A stretch of 64,000 nt of DNA, taken from Clostridiales bacterium SIT11. GTDB taxonomy: Bacteria > Bacillota > Clostridia > Tissierellales > Peptoniphilaceae. Location: contig CYUK01000003.1 of assembly GCA_001299455.1 (NCBI GenBank), positions 1,488,001 through 1,552,000 of the forward strand, in the 5' to 3' direction. The notes under the pieces are model-generated. The model was not told where the DNA came from. It saw only the letters and a program-made list of their open reading frames with translations, and made no database searches. The first letter of the stretch is position 1. Each line of letters starts with the position of its first letter. Position numbers and translations under genes: made by a program. Of this stretch, positions 35,601 to 43,152 are shown piece by piece.

Positions 35601-36808
35601 CAGACAACGAAAAATATCTACAAGATAAAGACTATAAAGCCAATGGATTTAGCGAAAAATCAGGTGCAGTTCTTAAAGATGACTTCGGAAAAGATTTAAC
35701 AGGAGACGCTCTTGAACTTAGAAAGTGGCCTAAAAATCCAGATCCTATAACAGTTGGTGGAGAAACAAAACAATTCTTAGGCTGGGCAACAAAGCAAGTG
35801 ACAGCAGAAGAATTTGCAAAACTTAATACTTTAACAGATGCTAGCCAATGGGCAACAGCTGCTACAACAGGCTACAAAGTAACAGAAGATTCACCATTTG
35901 ATTCACATCAAGTGCTATATGCAGTTTATGGAGAAGGTATTTCAGCAGTCTACAATCCAGAACAAAAATACGATGAAGCTACAGACAAACAATATATCGA
36001 AGCAGTTCTAAAACCTGGAGAAACTGCTCCAACAGACCCTAATACAGAATACAAATTGGTTGAAAAGAATTCTGATGGAACTTATAAGGAAATTGATGTA
36101 CCTGTTACAAAAGACGGTGACAAAATAACATTAGACGTAAAGAATGACAACATTGTCCACGATGGAGAATACTATATCAAAGTAACAGAACCAGGAAAAC
36201 AACCATCTTATTCTGATACACCTGTTAAGATTGACAAGCAAGCACCTGTAGAATCCACAACTCAGGGAGAAGAATTAAAAGCTACTCCAGACCTATTTAA
36301 ATATATGGTAAAAATAACTGGTAAAGCGAAAGATGCAGATCATAAGATTTTGAAAGCAACAGTTGAAGCAAATGGAAAAACTGTTGCAGTTACAGCAACA
36401 AAAGATGATGCAAACTTCACGATTGAATTAAACGACGATACCTTAAAACAATTGGGAGAAGCTGTATCCTACAAAGTGACGATCTACGACGAAATGGGGA
36501 ACAAGCTTGAAAAAACTCTAAAAGTTCAAGCTGTAGAAAAAGATCTTAGATTAGAAATTGGCGACCTAGTGCCAGGAGAAAGTCAAATTTTCTTAAAATC
36601 TAAAACGGGCGCTACATTGACTATTAGACTTATAAGAAACAGACAAGCAATAAATTTAGATGGCTACACAGCAACAAGTGACGACTTTGAAGCCATTAAC
36701 CTAAAACAAAATGGAACAGAATTCAAGCTGCAAAAAGGCGATAGAATTGTAATAGATTCTAAATTAGCTGGATACAAAGCCGCAAGGATAATGAGAGTAG
36801 CTAAATAG
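32666..36808 (+). CDS. Giant secreted surface protein, no visible anchor
   Basis: 1380 residues. A signal peptide (FLALFLAIVMIAGILPVNIFA, cleavage near residue 30) precedes a long region I cannot assign to a family. An InlB/Flg_new-type beta repeat is visible around residues 1020-1090 (QFLGWATKQ to VLYAVYGEG), then Ig-like segments and a C-terminal module with LVPGESQIFLKSKTGA. There is no LPXTG motif, no C-terminal membrane helix and no SLH repeat, so it may be held by another protein. Codon use is strongly AT-rich (aca, gaa, tta, aga), unlike the flanking genes, suggesting transfer. It lies 31 bases before an SLH-anchored partner and shares its promoter. Confidence 0.8.
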   Translation: MEKNQRAKRFLALFLAIVMIAGILPVNIFAEDEPQMTMTSIQSVANKDFFDYKDTSKELNWEDQLSSQDFYWPLDTGQTLRRVTYTDPINIASLDFNGYYINAEGRTVLRLVYNFYGAAASGVWRTTHFRFDQNLYSKIDWDKSGVKRSDGSEILPFADVNRPYEKKVLNPGDKGIINDTYASRSNYLPVELVLNDGIDIKSLGKSTYFVQLRLISEDDKFVYAYAPKGSSADYTTYTFTTPVVVGDRDFNLFLPGGLNDDAYVRSQVRGRSFTAEYDPSFDAKKNLGKLSLQYLFRHSLLYTQMQTDSRGERPYAFVISFDKRIADLLPKDANDPSQTVVGRTQAKDSNKRPKGTPQAIKRENIFVKGNVAYIMVVNDKHPDYQTYNIANIDSPTENPDEAGFIKANPIVVSSLKNTIYANVAMDFATFDLYVDNKKASDAVGEDSDTMDITNFENYIISSGLVVPNAEGWNEYSYEFTENLTIPDGGTFKFLMSKDVPGKLHSVHATIEKPDINTKSIMKDRIGYRHDISWYTWGAAGGKTQGHAAVIESDNGGVQEMNFLGGRQIKKGDILRVLVQNPGYTGIPLFITGINWNTVGQADGDGGYELEIKDDYYVHGRLTRAAAAGAPKQAKIATFTYTPAEYDETKPEGVDNPKTKVVNITREGTFKSSDDSVFAFKNAVVIAGGTTFKIDMRKVKPGTKAVLKTELNNGTIKEAEIGTTGTVFKDHGKDYRPFYVNSSNILSMMSLRKAHYLPKQEIFTNDYTGIDMKTNTSGLSEKAGTGTEEDDSGSVESTFEYDKYKKLKEQLESFNPLTDNLDKFMTNAKQIRGYSRYNGGTVVNALFPQDVVNEINPKPTQNGKQVSDLALDHKYVEKDANKDNLGKIEIDMSSKVKAKDKNGTEHEYEAFMFALDTPTGVTLKKDMQVFLTNSEESSLYSKWKEERVRARVLFDKNTDQNFTVEPASAENADNIVKIIPDNEKYLQDKDYKANGFSEKSGAVLKDDFGKDLTGDALELRKWPKNPDPITVGGETKQFLGWATKQVTAEEFAKLNTLTDASQWATAATTGYKVTEDSPFDSHQVLYAVYGEGISAVYNPEQKYDEATDKQYIEAVLKPGETAPTDPNTEYKLVEKNSDGTYKEIDVPVTKDGDKITLDVKNDNIVHDGEYYIKVTEPGKQPSYSDTPVKIDKQAPVESTTQGEELKATPDLFKYMVKITGKAKDADHKILKATVEANGKTVAVTATKDDANFTIELNDDTLKQLGEAVSYKVTIYDEMGNKLEKTLKVQAVEKDLRLEIGDLVPGESQIFLKSKTGATLTIRLIRNRQAINLDGYTATSDDFEAINLKQNGTEFKLQKGDRIVIDSKLAGYKAARIMRVAK

Positions 36809-36839
36809 TTTATAAGTGCTATTGGACAAGGAGGTAAAA

Positions 36840-39800
36840 ATGAATTCTAAAAAAAGGATTCTTTCCTTCTTACTGGCCCTTGTTATGGTGTTTGGAAGCT
36901 TTCCTTCTGTTTTCGCAGAAGGAATAAGCGACCAAACGGCACAAAGGGAGAAAACAGTAGAGATTGAAGGAAAAAATGATGGTAGAAAATTAGTTTTTAA
37001 CTTGCAAGAAAAAACTAATTCATTAAGAAAAGCTAGTACATTAGCTAATGGGCCAAGAAGAGCACCAGCGGATGGCCCTGGCTATGGAGAAAATGATGTA
37101 AAAGTCAAAATCAATTTATCAGGCGTTAATGAAAAAGAATTTCCGTTTGCTAAAATATTTCCAAATGGAGCAAAAGTTAAGCTTGAATTATTAGATATGG
37201 ACACTTTTGATACCACAACGGTAGAAAAAGATTTTACATCAAATGGGCAAGAGATTGACTTTGGTATTTACAAAGAAGACCAAATTCAGAATATTACAAT
37301 TGAACTTGCAGACAAAGTAAATATTGCTGGTAAAATAATTCAAAATACCACAAGTGGTACAAGTGGACACGTAGGTACAACAGTCTTTAATCTGTATCTA
37401 TACCAATATGTAAATACAGATGTAAAAGTTACCACAGTTGATGAAACTGGAAAGACAACTACAAATCCAACAACAGCTGTCACAAAGGGTAAAATCAAAG
37501 TAACAGCAGGACAAGAAGAAAAAGAAATTGCAATTCCTACAGGAACTGATGCAGTAGAAACTTTTACAAGTAGAGACGTTAATACAGCTAATGTTTCAAA
37601 CTTCCAAAGCTCACCAACAGTTGAAGTAACAGGAATAAATGACAAGGGCGTATTAGTAGATAAAGCTAATAATAAAGTCTATAAAAAAACAGAAGTAAAA
37701 GTTGACCAAAATGGAATCAACCCAACAGAAGTAAAATTCACAGAAAAACCAATCTGGTCAGAAGATAATAAATACTCTACTGATCCTGAATATGTAACCG
37801 TAACATTTGCACCAGGCGACCACGGAACCATAGCAAAAAACAAAACCTATTATGTCTTCAAAGGCGTAGAAATGGAATCTACATTAACACCACCTGATGT
37901 TACTGCAGATAGTGGTTGGGAATTTAATGGTTGGAAGCCAGCTTTAGCTACAAAATATGATGCAGCTACAGAACACGTTGCTCAATATACACAAAAAACC
38001 ATAGCCGAACAAGTAAAAGAACTTGGTGGACTAAACCCTCGAACAATCAAAGTTTGGAAAGACGATGAAATTGATTGGGCTGACGGAGTTGCTCCAGCTA
38101 CAACTAATTCTGATGATAGCAAATTAGTACAAGGACTTTTAGATAATGCAAAAGTAACAGATCAATCAAGCAGAAGCTCAGCAAATTCTGGAAAATTTGA
38201 GGGAAAACTTCAAGTAAAATTTGGGGACGACTCAACATTAGAAGTAGACAACCAATGGCTATATGTATGGGAACATATAGTTAAAGTAGACGACCCTACA
38301 GATCCAAACTCACCAAGTGTAGATGACCTACCAAACGGTAAAGTTAAAGTTTTATTTGAACCAGTAAAAAATGGTGGCGTAAAGTCAATACAAACTACAG
38401 GAACAACCTACGCTAAAAACGGTACAGTATTCCAAGATGAAGACTTCCCACAAGATATAACATTTGAAGATGGTTATAAAGGACCAGTAACATGGAAACC
38501 AGCAAGTCATACAATTTCCAATGATTCACGAAAAGGATATGATAAAAGAAAAGGCGCATTTGTCTTCAGAGCAAGTGCGACAAAAACAGATGCAAAAGTA
38601 ATCACAGAAGCTGGTGGGTTAAAAGGTATAGACTTAGCAGCATGGGTAGGCGATACACTTGATGCAGACTTCTGGAAAGACGGTGCAGCATTAGCAGATA
38701 CAGTACAAGATGCTGATGGAAAACTAGCAGCTCTATTAGCAGGAGCAACTGTAACAGATAAGTCTAATAGAAATACAACTGAAAAAGGAACTAAACCAGG
38801 AACATTAGTCGTAACTTTTGCAGATGGTTCTTCACTAGAAGTAGATCAAAAACTATTTGTTTACAACAAAAAAGATGTAGTTCCAACAGATCCAAAACAA
38901 CCAACACCAGAAGATGCGGTAGTAGTAACATACAATAAAGGTGACGGAGTAAAAGAACTACAAGGAACAGGAAAAACATTAGTAAAATCTGGAGAAACCT
39001 TGACAGATGATGATTTCCCAACTGCAACATTAGAAGAAGGACGCAAGGATGTAACTTGGTCAGGACAAACAGCAGATAATCCAAAAGATTATACAGTAAC
39101 AGAAAACAACAAAGTATTCACAGCAACAGCAGGAAAGACCGTTGTACCAACCGATCCAGAAAATCCAAATCCAGGACAAGACCAAGTCACAGTAATATTT
39201 GAAAAAGGTCTACACGGAACATTATCTGGAATCGATAAAGACGGAAAAGATGTCACAGGCGCTGCAAAATTAGCCTTTAATGTGAAGAAGACAGCCACCT
39301 GGGCAGACATGGCAAAATACATTCCAAAAGCAGTAGCTGAAGGAGAATGGAAAGTTGCCGACCCAGCATGGGATCCACAATTACCAGCTAATACAGCAAC
39401 AGTAACAGCCGAAACTTATACAGCCCAATACGCTGAAGACAAGACCGATAAATCTGACGAACCAATTATCGATCAACCCTACGTAGGGGATGATAAAATT
39501 AAAGGTAAAGGTAAATCTGGAGCTGATATTGTTGTAAAAGACAACAAAGGGGATGAAATTGGTAGGACAACTGTTGGTATAGATGGAACTTGGGAAGTTC
39601 CTGTTCCTGCAGATAAGCCGCTCGTAAAAGGAGAAACTATTACTGCAACGCAAACAGAAACAGGGAAAAATCCTTCGAATCCAGCAAAAGCAGTTGTCAG
39701 AGCAAAAGACGACACACCAGTCAAACCAGACGATCGTCCAGCCGCTCCAGCCATTACTTGGGGAGGATACTGGTATTTAGGAAACTCAAGTGCAACAGAA

Positions 39801-40445
39801 GTAGAAAAGATCGTCACTGGACGTCATATTGCCTTTATCTATGGCTATCCAGACAAGTCTGTGAAACCAGAAGGTATGATCACCCGGTGTGAAGCCGCAG
39901 CGATGATTGCTCGGATGGCCGGTCTAGATCTGACAGACACATCCAAGCCAAACTTTAAGGACACTCCAAGCCACTGGTACAATGGAGTTATTAATGCCAT
40001 GGTCAAGAAGAACTTAATGTTTGCTGATAAAGACGGAAACTTCCGCCCCAACGAACCCATCACCCGGGGAGAATTTGCAAGAGCTCTCCTCTATATTGAC
40101 CACAAGTCCGATAAGATTGCACCTTTCGCTGACGTTAAGGGTCACGTATATGAAGCCGCCATTAACCAAGCTTATGGAAATGGCCGGATTGATGGATATC
40201 CAGATGGAAGCTTCAAACCAGATGCACCCATCCAACGGGCTGAAGCCGCCAAGATTTTAAACCGCTTTGATGGACGGAAAGTCGATGCCAAGGGATTAAC
40301 TGAATTTGCCAACAGACTAATCCAATTCACCGACCTACCAAAGACCCACTGGGCATACTATGAAATTGTCGAAGCGGCCAATAACCACGAATATCATCGT
40401 ATCGATAAAGATAAGATTGATGAATTGTGGACCAAACTTTTCTAA
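36840..40445 (+). CDS. Giant SLH-anchored surface protein with Rib-like repeats
   Basis: 1201 residues. ATG at 36840 follows AAGGAGG; the frame's upstream TTG is not used. Signal peptide cut after FA (residue 26). The middle holds InlB/Flg_new-type repeats (FNGWKPAL) and two copies of a module of about 200 residues: a Rib/alpha-like part (GLKGIDLAAWVGD; TLVVTFADGSSLEVD and the related LQVKFGDDSTLEVD) plus a second part. Then comes a bacterial Ig domain (GKGKSGADIVVKDNKGDEIG) and, from about residue 990, three SLH repeats with ITRCEAAAMIARM, ITRGEFARALL and IQRAEAAKILNRF. The body is AT-rich, but the SLH part (from about base 39760) has host-like codons, so an anchor seems joined to an acquired adhesin. 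Confidence 0.88.
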   Translation: MNSKKRILSFLLALVMVFGSFPSVFAEGISDQTAQREKTVEIEGKNDGRKLVFNLQEKTNSLRKASTLANGPRRAPADGPGYGENDVKVKINLSGVNEKEFPFAKIFPNGAKVKLELLDMDTFDTTTVEKDFTSNGQEIDFGIYKEDQIQNITIELADKVNIAGKIIQNTTSGTSGHVGTTVFNLYLYQYVNTDVKVTTVDETGKTTTNPTTAVTKGKIKVTAGQEEKEIAIPTGTDAVETFTSRDVNTANVSNFQSSPTVEVTGINDKGVLVDKANNKVYKKTEVKVDQNGINPTEVKFTEKPIWSEDNKYSTDPEYVTVTFAPGDHGTIAKNKTYYVFKGVEMESTLTPPDVTADSGWEFNGWKPALATKYDAATEHVAQYTQKTIAEQVKELGGLNPRTIKVWKDDEIDWADGVAPATTNSDDSKLVQGLLDNAKVTDQSSRSSANSGKFEGKLQVKFGDDSTLEVDNQWLYVWEHIVKVDDPTDPNSPSVDDLPNGKVKVLFEPVKNGGVKSIQTTGTTYAKNGTVFQDEDFPQDITFEDGYKGPVTWKPASHTISNDSRKGYDKRKGAFVFRASATKTDAKVITEAGGLKGIDLAAWVGDTLDADFWKDGAALADTVQDADGKLAALLAGATVTDKSNRNTTEKGTKPGTLVVTFADGSSLEVDQKLFVYNKKDVVPTDPKQPTPEDAVVVTYNKGDGVKELQGTGKTLVKSGETLTDDDFPTATLEEGRKDVTWSGQTADNPKDYTVTENNKVFTATAGKTVVPTDPENPNPGQDQVTVIFEKGLHGTLSGIDKDGKDVTGAAKLAFNVKKTATWADMAKYIPKAVAEGEWKVADPAWDPQLPANTATVTAETYTAQYAEDKTDKSDEPIIDQPYVGDDKIKGKGKSGADIVVKDNKGDEIGRTTVGIDGTWEVPVPADKPLVKGETITATQTETGKNPSNPAKAVVRAKDDTPVKPDDRPAAPAITWGGYWYLGNSSATEVEKIVTGRHIAFIYGYPDKSVKPEGMITRCEAAAMIARMAGLDLTDTSKPNFKDTPSHWYNGVINAMVKKNLMFADKDGNFRPNEPITRGEFARALLYIDHKSDKIAPFADVKGHVYEAAINQAYGNGRIDGYPDGSFKPDAPIQRAEAAKILNRFDGRKVDAKGLTEFANRLIQFTDLPKTHWAYYEIVEAANNHEYHRIDKDKIDELWTKLF

Positions 40446-40460
40446 AAAGTTTGCAAAAAA

Positions 40461-40496
40461 AAAGAGAACTGAGTCTTAGGACTTGGTTCTCTTTTT
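40461..40496 (+). terminator. Terminator of surface-protein operon
   Basis: AAAGAGAACTGAGTC pairs with GACTTGGTTCTCTTT around a TTAG loop, followed by T-rich sequence. Confidence 0.9.
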
Positions 40497-40563
40497 ATAT
40501 ATAAAGATTGAGTTTTTAAGCATAAATCATTCGTAGGAAATCTGCTATAGAGGAATATTCATT

Positions 40564-40587
40564 GTAGGGGCTGCCTTGTGCAGCCCG
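40564..40587 (+). repeat. GTAGGGGC palindromic repeat, TGC/GCA arm class (R8)
   Basis: Arms TGC and GCA around CTTGT. It is preceded by the conserved linker TCTGCTATAGAGGAATAT, also seen before R10. The region 40497-41016 contains no gene, only repeats. Confidence 0.8.
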
Positions 40588-40600
40588 TTTACCCAGGATA

Positions 40601-40630
40601 GTCCTTCGGGCGACACGAGGTCGCCCCTAC
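40601..40630 (-). repeat. GTAGGGGC palindromic repeat, GAC/GTC class, inverted (R9)
   Basis: Reverse complement of R1 over 30 bases, including the GGAC tail. A half-copy (GGTCGCCTCTAC) follows at 40646-40657. Confidence 0.82.
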
Positions 40631-40684
40631 TTTTGGGGAAATCTAGGTCGCCTCTACGAATTCTGCTATAGAGGAATATCCATT

Positions 40685-40708
40685 GTAGGGGCTAGCTCGT
40701 CTAGCCCG
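40685..40708 (+). repeat. GTAGGGGC palindromic repeat, TAG/CTA class (R10)
   Basis: 24 bases identical to inverted R3. It faces the half-copy at 40646-40657 across the conserved linker GAATTCTGCTATAGAGGAAT. Confidence 0.8.
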
Positions 40709-40778
40709 ATTGTATGTTGATATCATTTGTATGTATTGGGTTTTATTGTCTGTCGGCTTATTTTCATTGTTGGTCCTT

Positions 40779-40907
40779 CGGGCGACTACAACTTTTCATC
40801 AGCTCAAGTTCGCTAAAGCTCCTTTCGCTGTGAAAGACTGCATCTGACCTACCTACGACTCGAGCGAAGCTCTCGTCGGGTTAGGTCATGAAATAGGTCG
40901 CCCCTAC
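40779..40907 (+). repeat. Composite palindrome, type I insert (R11)
   Basis: 129 bases: CGGGCGAC at the left, GTCGCCCCTAC at the right, and the same insert of about 110 bases as R5 and R7 (CATCAGCTCAAGTTCGCTAA to GGGTTAGGTCATGAA), nearly identical over its length although 37 kb apart. Confidence 0.85.
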
Positions 40908-40920
40908 TTTTTTCTATTTT

Positions 40921-40984
40921 GGACTGCACAAGGCAGCCCCTACTTTTCTCTCGTTGGGTTAGGCCATAAACAAGGCAGCACCTA
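40921..40984 (-). repeat. Decayed repeat fragments (R12 and relic)
   Basis: CTGCACAAGGCAGCCCCTAC (to 40943) is an inverted half of the TGC/GCA class. 40950-40984 (TCGTTGGGTTAGGCCATAAA, then AGGCAGCACCTAC) is a degenerate right end of a type I composite. Confidence 0.6.
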
Positions 40985-41016
40985 CTTTTTCCACTTCTGG
41001 ACAAGATGACAATGTA

Positions 41017-41053
41017 TTGACGACGCAATAAAAAAAGAGTACACTTTAAGTAC
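41017..41053 (+). promoter_or_regulatory. Promoter and possible operator of the toxin-antitoxin pair
   Basis: -35 TTGACG (41017-41022), 17-base spacer, -10 TACACT (41040-41045). GTAC-N7-GTAC (41039-41053) overlaps the -10 and could be the binding site of the ribbon-helix-helix antitoxin. The operator is an inference. Confidence 0.6.
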
Positions 41054-41065
41054 AGAGGTGATATT

Positions 41066-41299
41066 ATGAGTAATACAACAATTAGTATTCGGGTAAATGA
41101 AGAGGTCAAAAAAGAAGCAGACCAGTTATTTGAAAATTTAGGTTTAAATTTATCCAGTGCTGTGAATATTTTTTTGCGGCAAGCTATTCGAGAGCAGGGG
41201 ATTCCTTTTCAAGTGACCTTAAATGAGGGGAGAATATATCAAGAGGCAGAAGATTTTATTGATGACCATATGGCGGCTTTTAAAGAATTGGCTAAGTAA
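41066..41299 (+). CDS. RelB/DinJ-family antitoxin
   Basis: 77 residues: an N-terminal ribbon-helix-helix (TTISIRVNEEVKKEADQLF, then LNLSSAVNIFLRQAIRE) and a C-terminal toxin-binding tail. It would repress its own promoter and neutralise the toxin encoded next. GAGGTG precedes the ATG. Its stop codon overlaps the toxin ATG by one base. Codons are AT-rich. The pairing is unusual: DinJ-type antitoxins usually accompany YafQ/RelE toxins, while Doc usually accompanies Phd. Confidence 0.85.
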   Translation: MSNTTISIRVNEEVKKEADQLFENLGLNLSSAVNIFLRQAIREQGIPFQVTLNEGRIYQEAEDFIDDHMAAFKELAK

Positions 41300-41694
41300 T
41301 GAAGAGATTATCCAAAGGGCTTATACTTCAATTACATGACCTGGTCATTCAGAAGTCAGGTGGATCTAGAGGGGTAAGGGATATTTCCTTGCTTGATTCG
41401 GCGCTTAAAAGTGCGTTTCAAACGTTTGATGGACAAGATCTATACCCCAGTGATTTAGATAAAATTGTGATGATTTCTTATTCTTTAATTCAAGGACATC
41501 CATTTATTGATGGAAACAAACGAATTGGAATTTTAATTTTGGCTCTTTTGTTAAAAGAAAATGGATATTCCCTGACTTGGACAGATGAAGATCTAGTTTT
41601 TCTTGGTTTATCTATGGCAAGGGGGCAAATGGGTTCGGGTGAAGTAAAAAGTTTTATTTTAAAGAAGTTAAATAAAGAAGAAAAAGGAGAGTAG
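41299..41694 (+). CDS. doc: Doc/Fic-family death-on-curing toxin
   Basis: 131-residue Fic-fold toxin. The active-site loop HPFIDGNKR (residues 67-75) has the Doc-type NKR ending rather than the Fic GNGR; in Doc this goes with kinase activity on elongation factor Tu. The upstream part (GVRDISLLDSALKSAFQTF, DLYPSDLDKIVMISYSLIQG) is standard for the death-on-curing family. Full length with no inactivating change seen. It is translationally coupled to the RHH antitoxin, and both genes sit between repeat nests. Confidence 0.88.
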   Translation: MKRLSKGLILQLHDLVIQKSGGSRGVRDISLLDSALKSAFQTFDGQDLYPSDLDKIVMISYSLIQGHPFIDGNKRIGILILALLLKENGYSLTWTDEDLVFLGLSMARGQMGSGEVKSFILKKLNKEEKGE

Positions 41695-41706
41695 GTGTTT
41701 TGTATT

Positions 41707-41955
41707 TTGTGGCAGGTCTCATGGCAAGATTTCCCAAGAAACCGAGTGTAAGGAAAGTTGATTGGTTAAAATCGACGGGAGTGTCGCCCGATTATATATT
41801 AATAAAATTTATAAAATTTGGGCTTTGTTGCCTGTTGTCATATTTTCAGTGTTGGTTCTTTGGATTGCACAAGGCAGACCCTATACCGGATATCTTTCTG
41901 TAGGGGCGACCTGGTGTCAACCGAAAGGGGCTAGCCCGCTTAACTGGTGTCGCCC
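41707..41955. repeat. Degenerate repeat nest downstream of doc
   Basis: 41707-41795 is an inverted, incomplete type II composite (GGCAGGTCTCATGGCAAGAT, AACCGAGTG, TGATTGGTT, GTGTCGCCCG), matching 42888-42985 on the other strand. 41900-41930 is a decayed GAC/GTC copy. GGTGTCGCCCGAAG (41944 on) is another half. No gene is seen in 41695-42003. Confidence 0.6.
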
Positions 41956-42003
41956 GAAGCTTGATTGATAGAATTGATGACTATTCTCTCGGAGGTTAAA
42001 AAA

Positions 42004-42035
42004 TCCACAAAAAAAGGACCCCACAGGGGTCCTTT
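42004..42035 (-). terminator. Terminator of rpsD
   Basis: Perfect ten-pair stem: AAAGGACCCC (42013-42022 on plus) with GGGGTCCTTT (42026-42035), with T-run on the minus strand. Confidence 0.9.
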
Positions 42036-42043
42036 CTGTAACA

Positions 42044-42640
42044 TTACATGTTCTTAGAGTAGAATTCAACGATTAATTGGTCTTCAATTTCGATTGGAAT
42101 ATCTTCTCTGTTTGCTTCGCTGGCGTAAGTTGCCTTGAAGTCCTTATCTTTTGTGATGTAAGGATAGGAAGTCACAAAGTTGCTTTCAAAGTTTTCTTTG
42201 AATAAATCAACTTTCTTTCCTCTAGGTGCTAGAGAAACTTCATCGCCAACTTCTAGGCGGTAGGAAGGAATATCTACCTTTTTCCCGTTAACCAACATGT
42301 GGCCGTGGGTCACCATTTGACGTGCTTGACGAATGGAGGATGCAAAACCCATCCGGTAAGTCATGTTGTCTAGGCGAGATTCAAGGATTAAAACAAGGGC
42401 TGGACCTGTTTGTCCTTTAGCCTTTTTTGCTTCTAGGAAGTAGTTTACAAATTGTTTTTCCATGACGCCGTAGTAAGCACGAAGACGTTGTTTTTCAAGT
42501 AATTGTTTCCCGTATTCTGTTAATTTCTTATCTGAACGAGCGGTTCCCTTTACGGCACGTTTCATAGCCTTAGGATGACCACATACGTTTAACCCCAGTC
42601 TTCTAGATTCTTTAAAGCGAGGTCCCATCATTTTTGCCAT
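42044..42640 (-). CDS. rpsD: 30S ribosomal protein S4
   Basis: 198 residues starting [20 protein letters not shown], with [21 protein letters not shown] and the S4 RNA-binding domain [21 protein letters not shown]4 nucleates 30S assembly. It stands alone with its own promoter and terminator, as in many Firmicutes, instead of in the alpha operon. Codons are of the highly expressed type. Confidence 0.97.
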   Translation of the reverse strand: MAKMMGPRFKESRRLGLNVCGHPKAMKRAVKGTARSDKKLTEYGKQLLEKQRLRAYYGVMEKQFVNYFLEAKKAKGQTGPALVLILESRLDNMTYRMGFASSIRQARQMVTHGHMLVNGKKVDIPSYRLEVGDEVSLAPRGKKVDLFKENFESNFVTSYPYITKDKDFKATYASEANREDIPIEIEDQLIVEFYSKNM

Positions 42641-42693
42641 TATTTTTCATCTCCTATAAATTTTCTGCCGCGATAATTTATAAGCCATTTGGT

Positions 42694-42722
42694 ATTATAC
42701 ACTATTTAAGGAGGAGAAGCAA
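42694..42722 (-). promoter_or_regulatory. Promoter of rpsD
   Basis: Minus strand: -35 TTGCTT (42717-42722), 17-base spacer, -10 TATAAT (42694-42699). The leader is about 45 bases, too short for a large autoregulatory structure. Confidence 0.75.
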
Positions 42723-42836
42723 GGGGAATTTGTGGGAGAAAGGGTGAGGAGTAGACGAAAATCCATGATTTTTTGCTAAAAATAATTTGGATGGATTGGT
42801 TTTGGTTCTGTCGTCAAATTTTTCGTGGTTGACTTT

Positions 42837-42860
42837 CGGGCCTGATGAGCAGGCCCCTAC
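42837..42860 (-). repeat. GTAGGGGC palindromic repeat, CTG/CAG arm class (R15)
   Basis: Inverted copy with a fifth arm class: GGGCCTG pairs with CAGGCCC around ATGAG. The frame CCCCTAC and CGGGC ends are kept. Confidence 0.78.
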
Positions 42861-42887
42861 TTTTTTTACTTTGCGTGGTTAATCTTT

Positions 42888-43011
42888 CGGGCGACACAGC
42901 CGTCGATTTCAACCAATCAATCTTCGTTTCACTCGGTTTCTTGGGAAATCTTGGCATGAGACCTGCCACAAAATCAGAGATTTTGGGCTAGGGCTTCAAC
43001 GTCGCCCCTAC
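42888..43011 (+). repeat. Composite palindrome, type II insert (R16)
   Basis: 124 bases bounded by CGGGCGAC and GTCGCCCCTAC, like the type I composites, but the insert is different: CAATCAATCTTCGTTTCACT, CTTGGGAAATCTTGGCATGA, GACCTGCCACAAAATCAGAG. A matching fragment lies inverted at 41707-41795, and TTGGGAAATCTTGGCATGAG recurs at 3591-3612. A decayed TAC half-copy ends at 43037. Confidence 0.78.
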
Positions 43012-43152
43012 TTTAGGCTACACAAGGTAACTCCTACTTTTTGTCCGGAATCACTTTTCCAAGTCTTTTCTTGGAGGGGAATATGTGGTAGTATAGAGAA
43101 GGATGAAAAGGGGGTCTGCCTGGGGCGGAGCCTGTTTAAGGAGGATAAAGGA

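Noticed and set aside
39381-39817. Minus-strand frames of 90-112 codons inside the adhesin genes
   Set aside because: Antisense shadows of a repetitive AT-rich gene, without ribosome-binding sites.
41700-41968. Two small frames after doc
   Set aside because: They consist of degraded repeat sequence; the matching sequence on the other strand near 42900 is non-coding.
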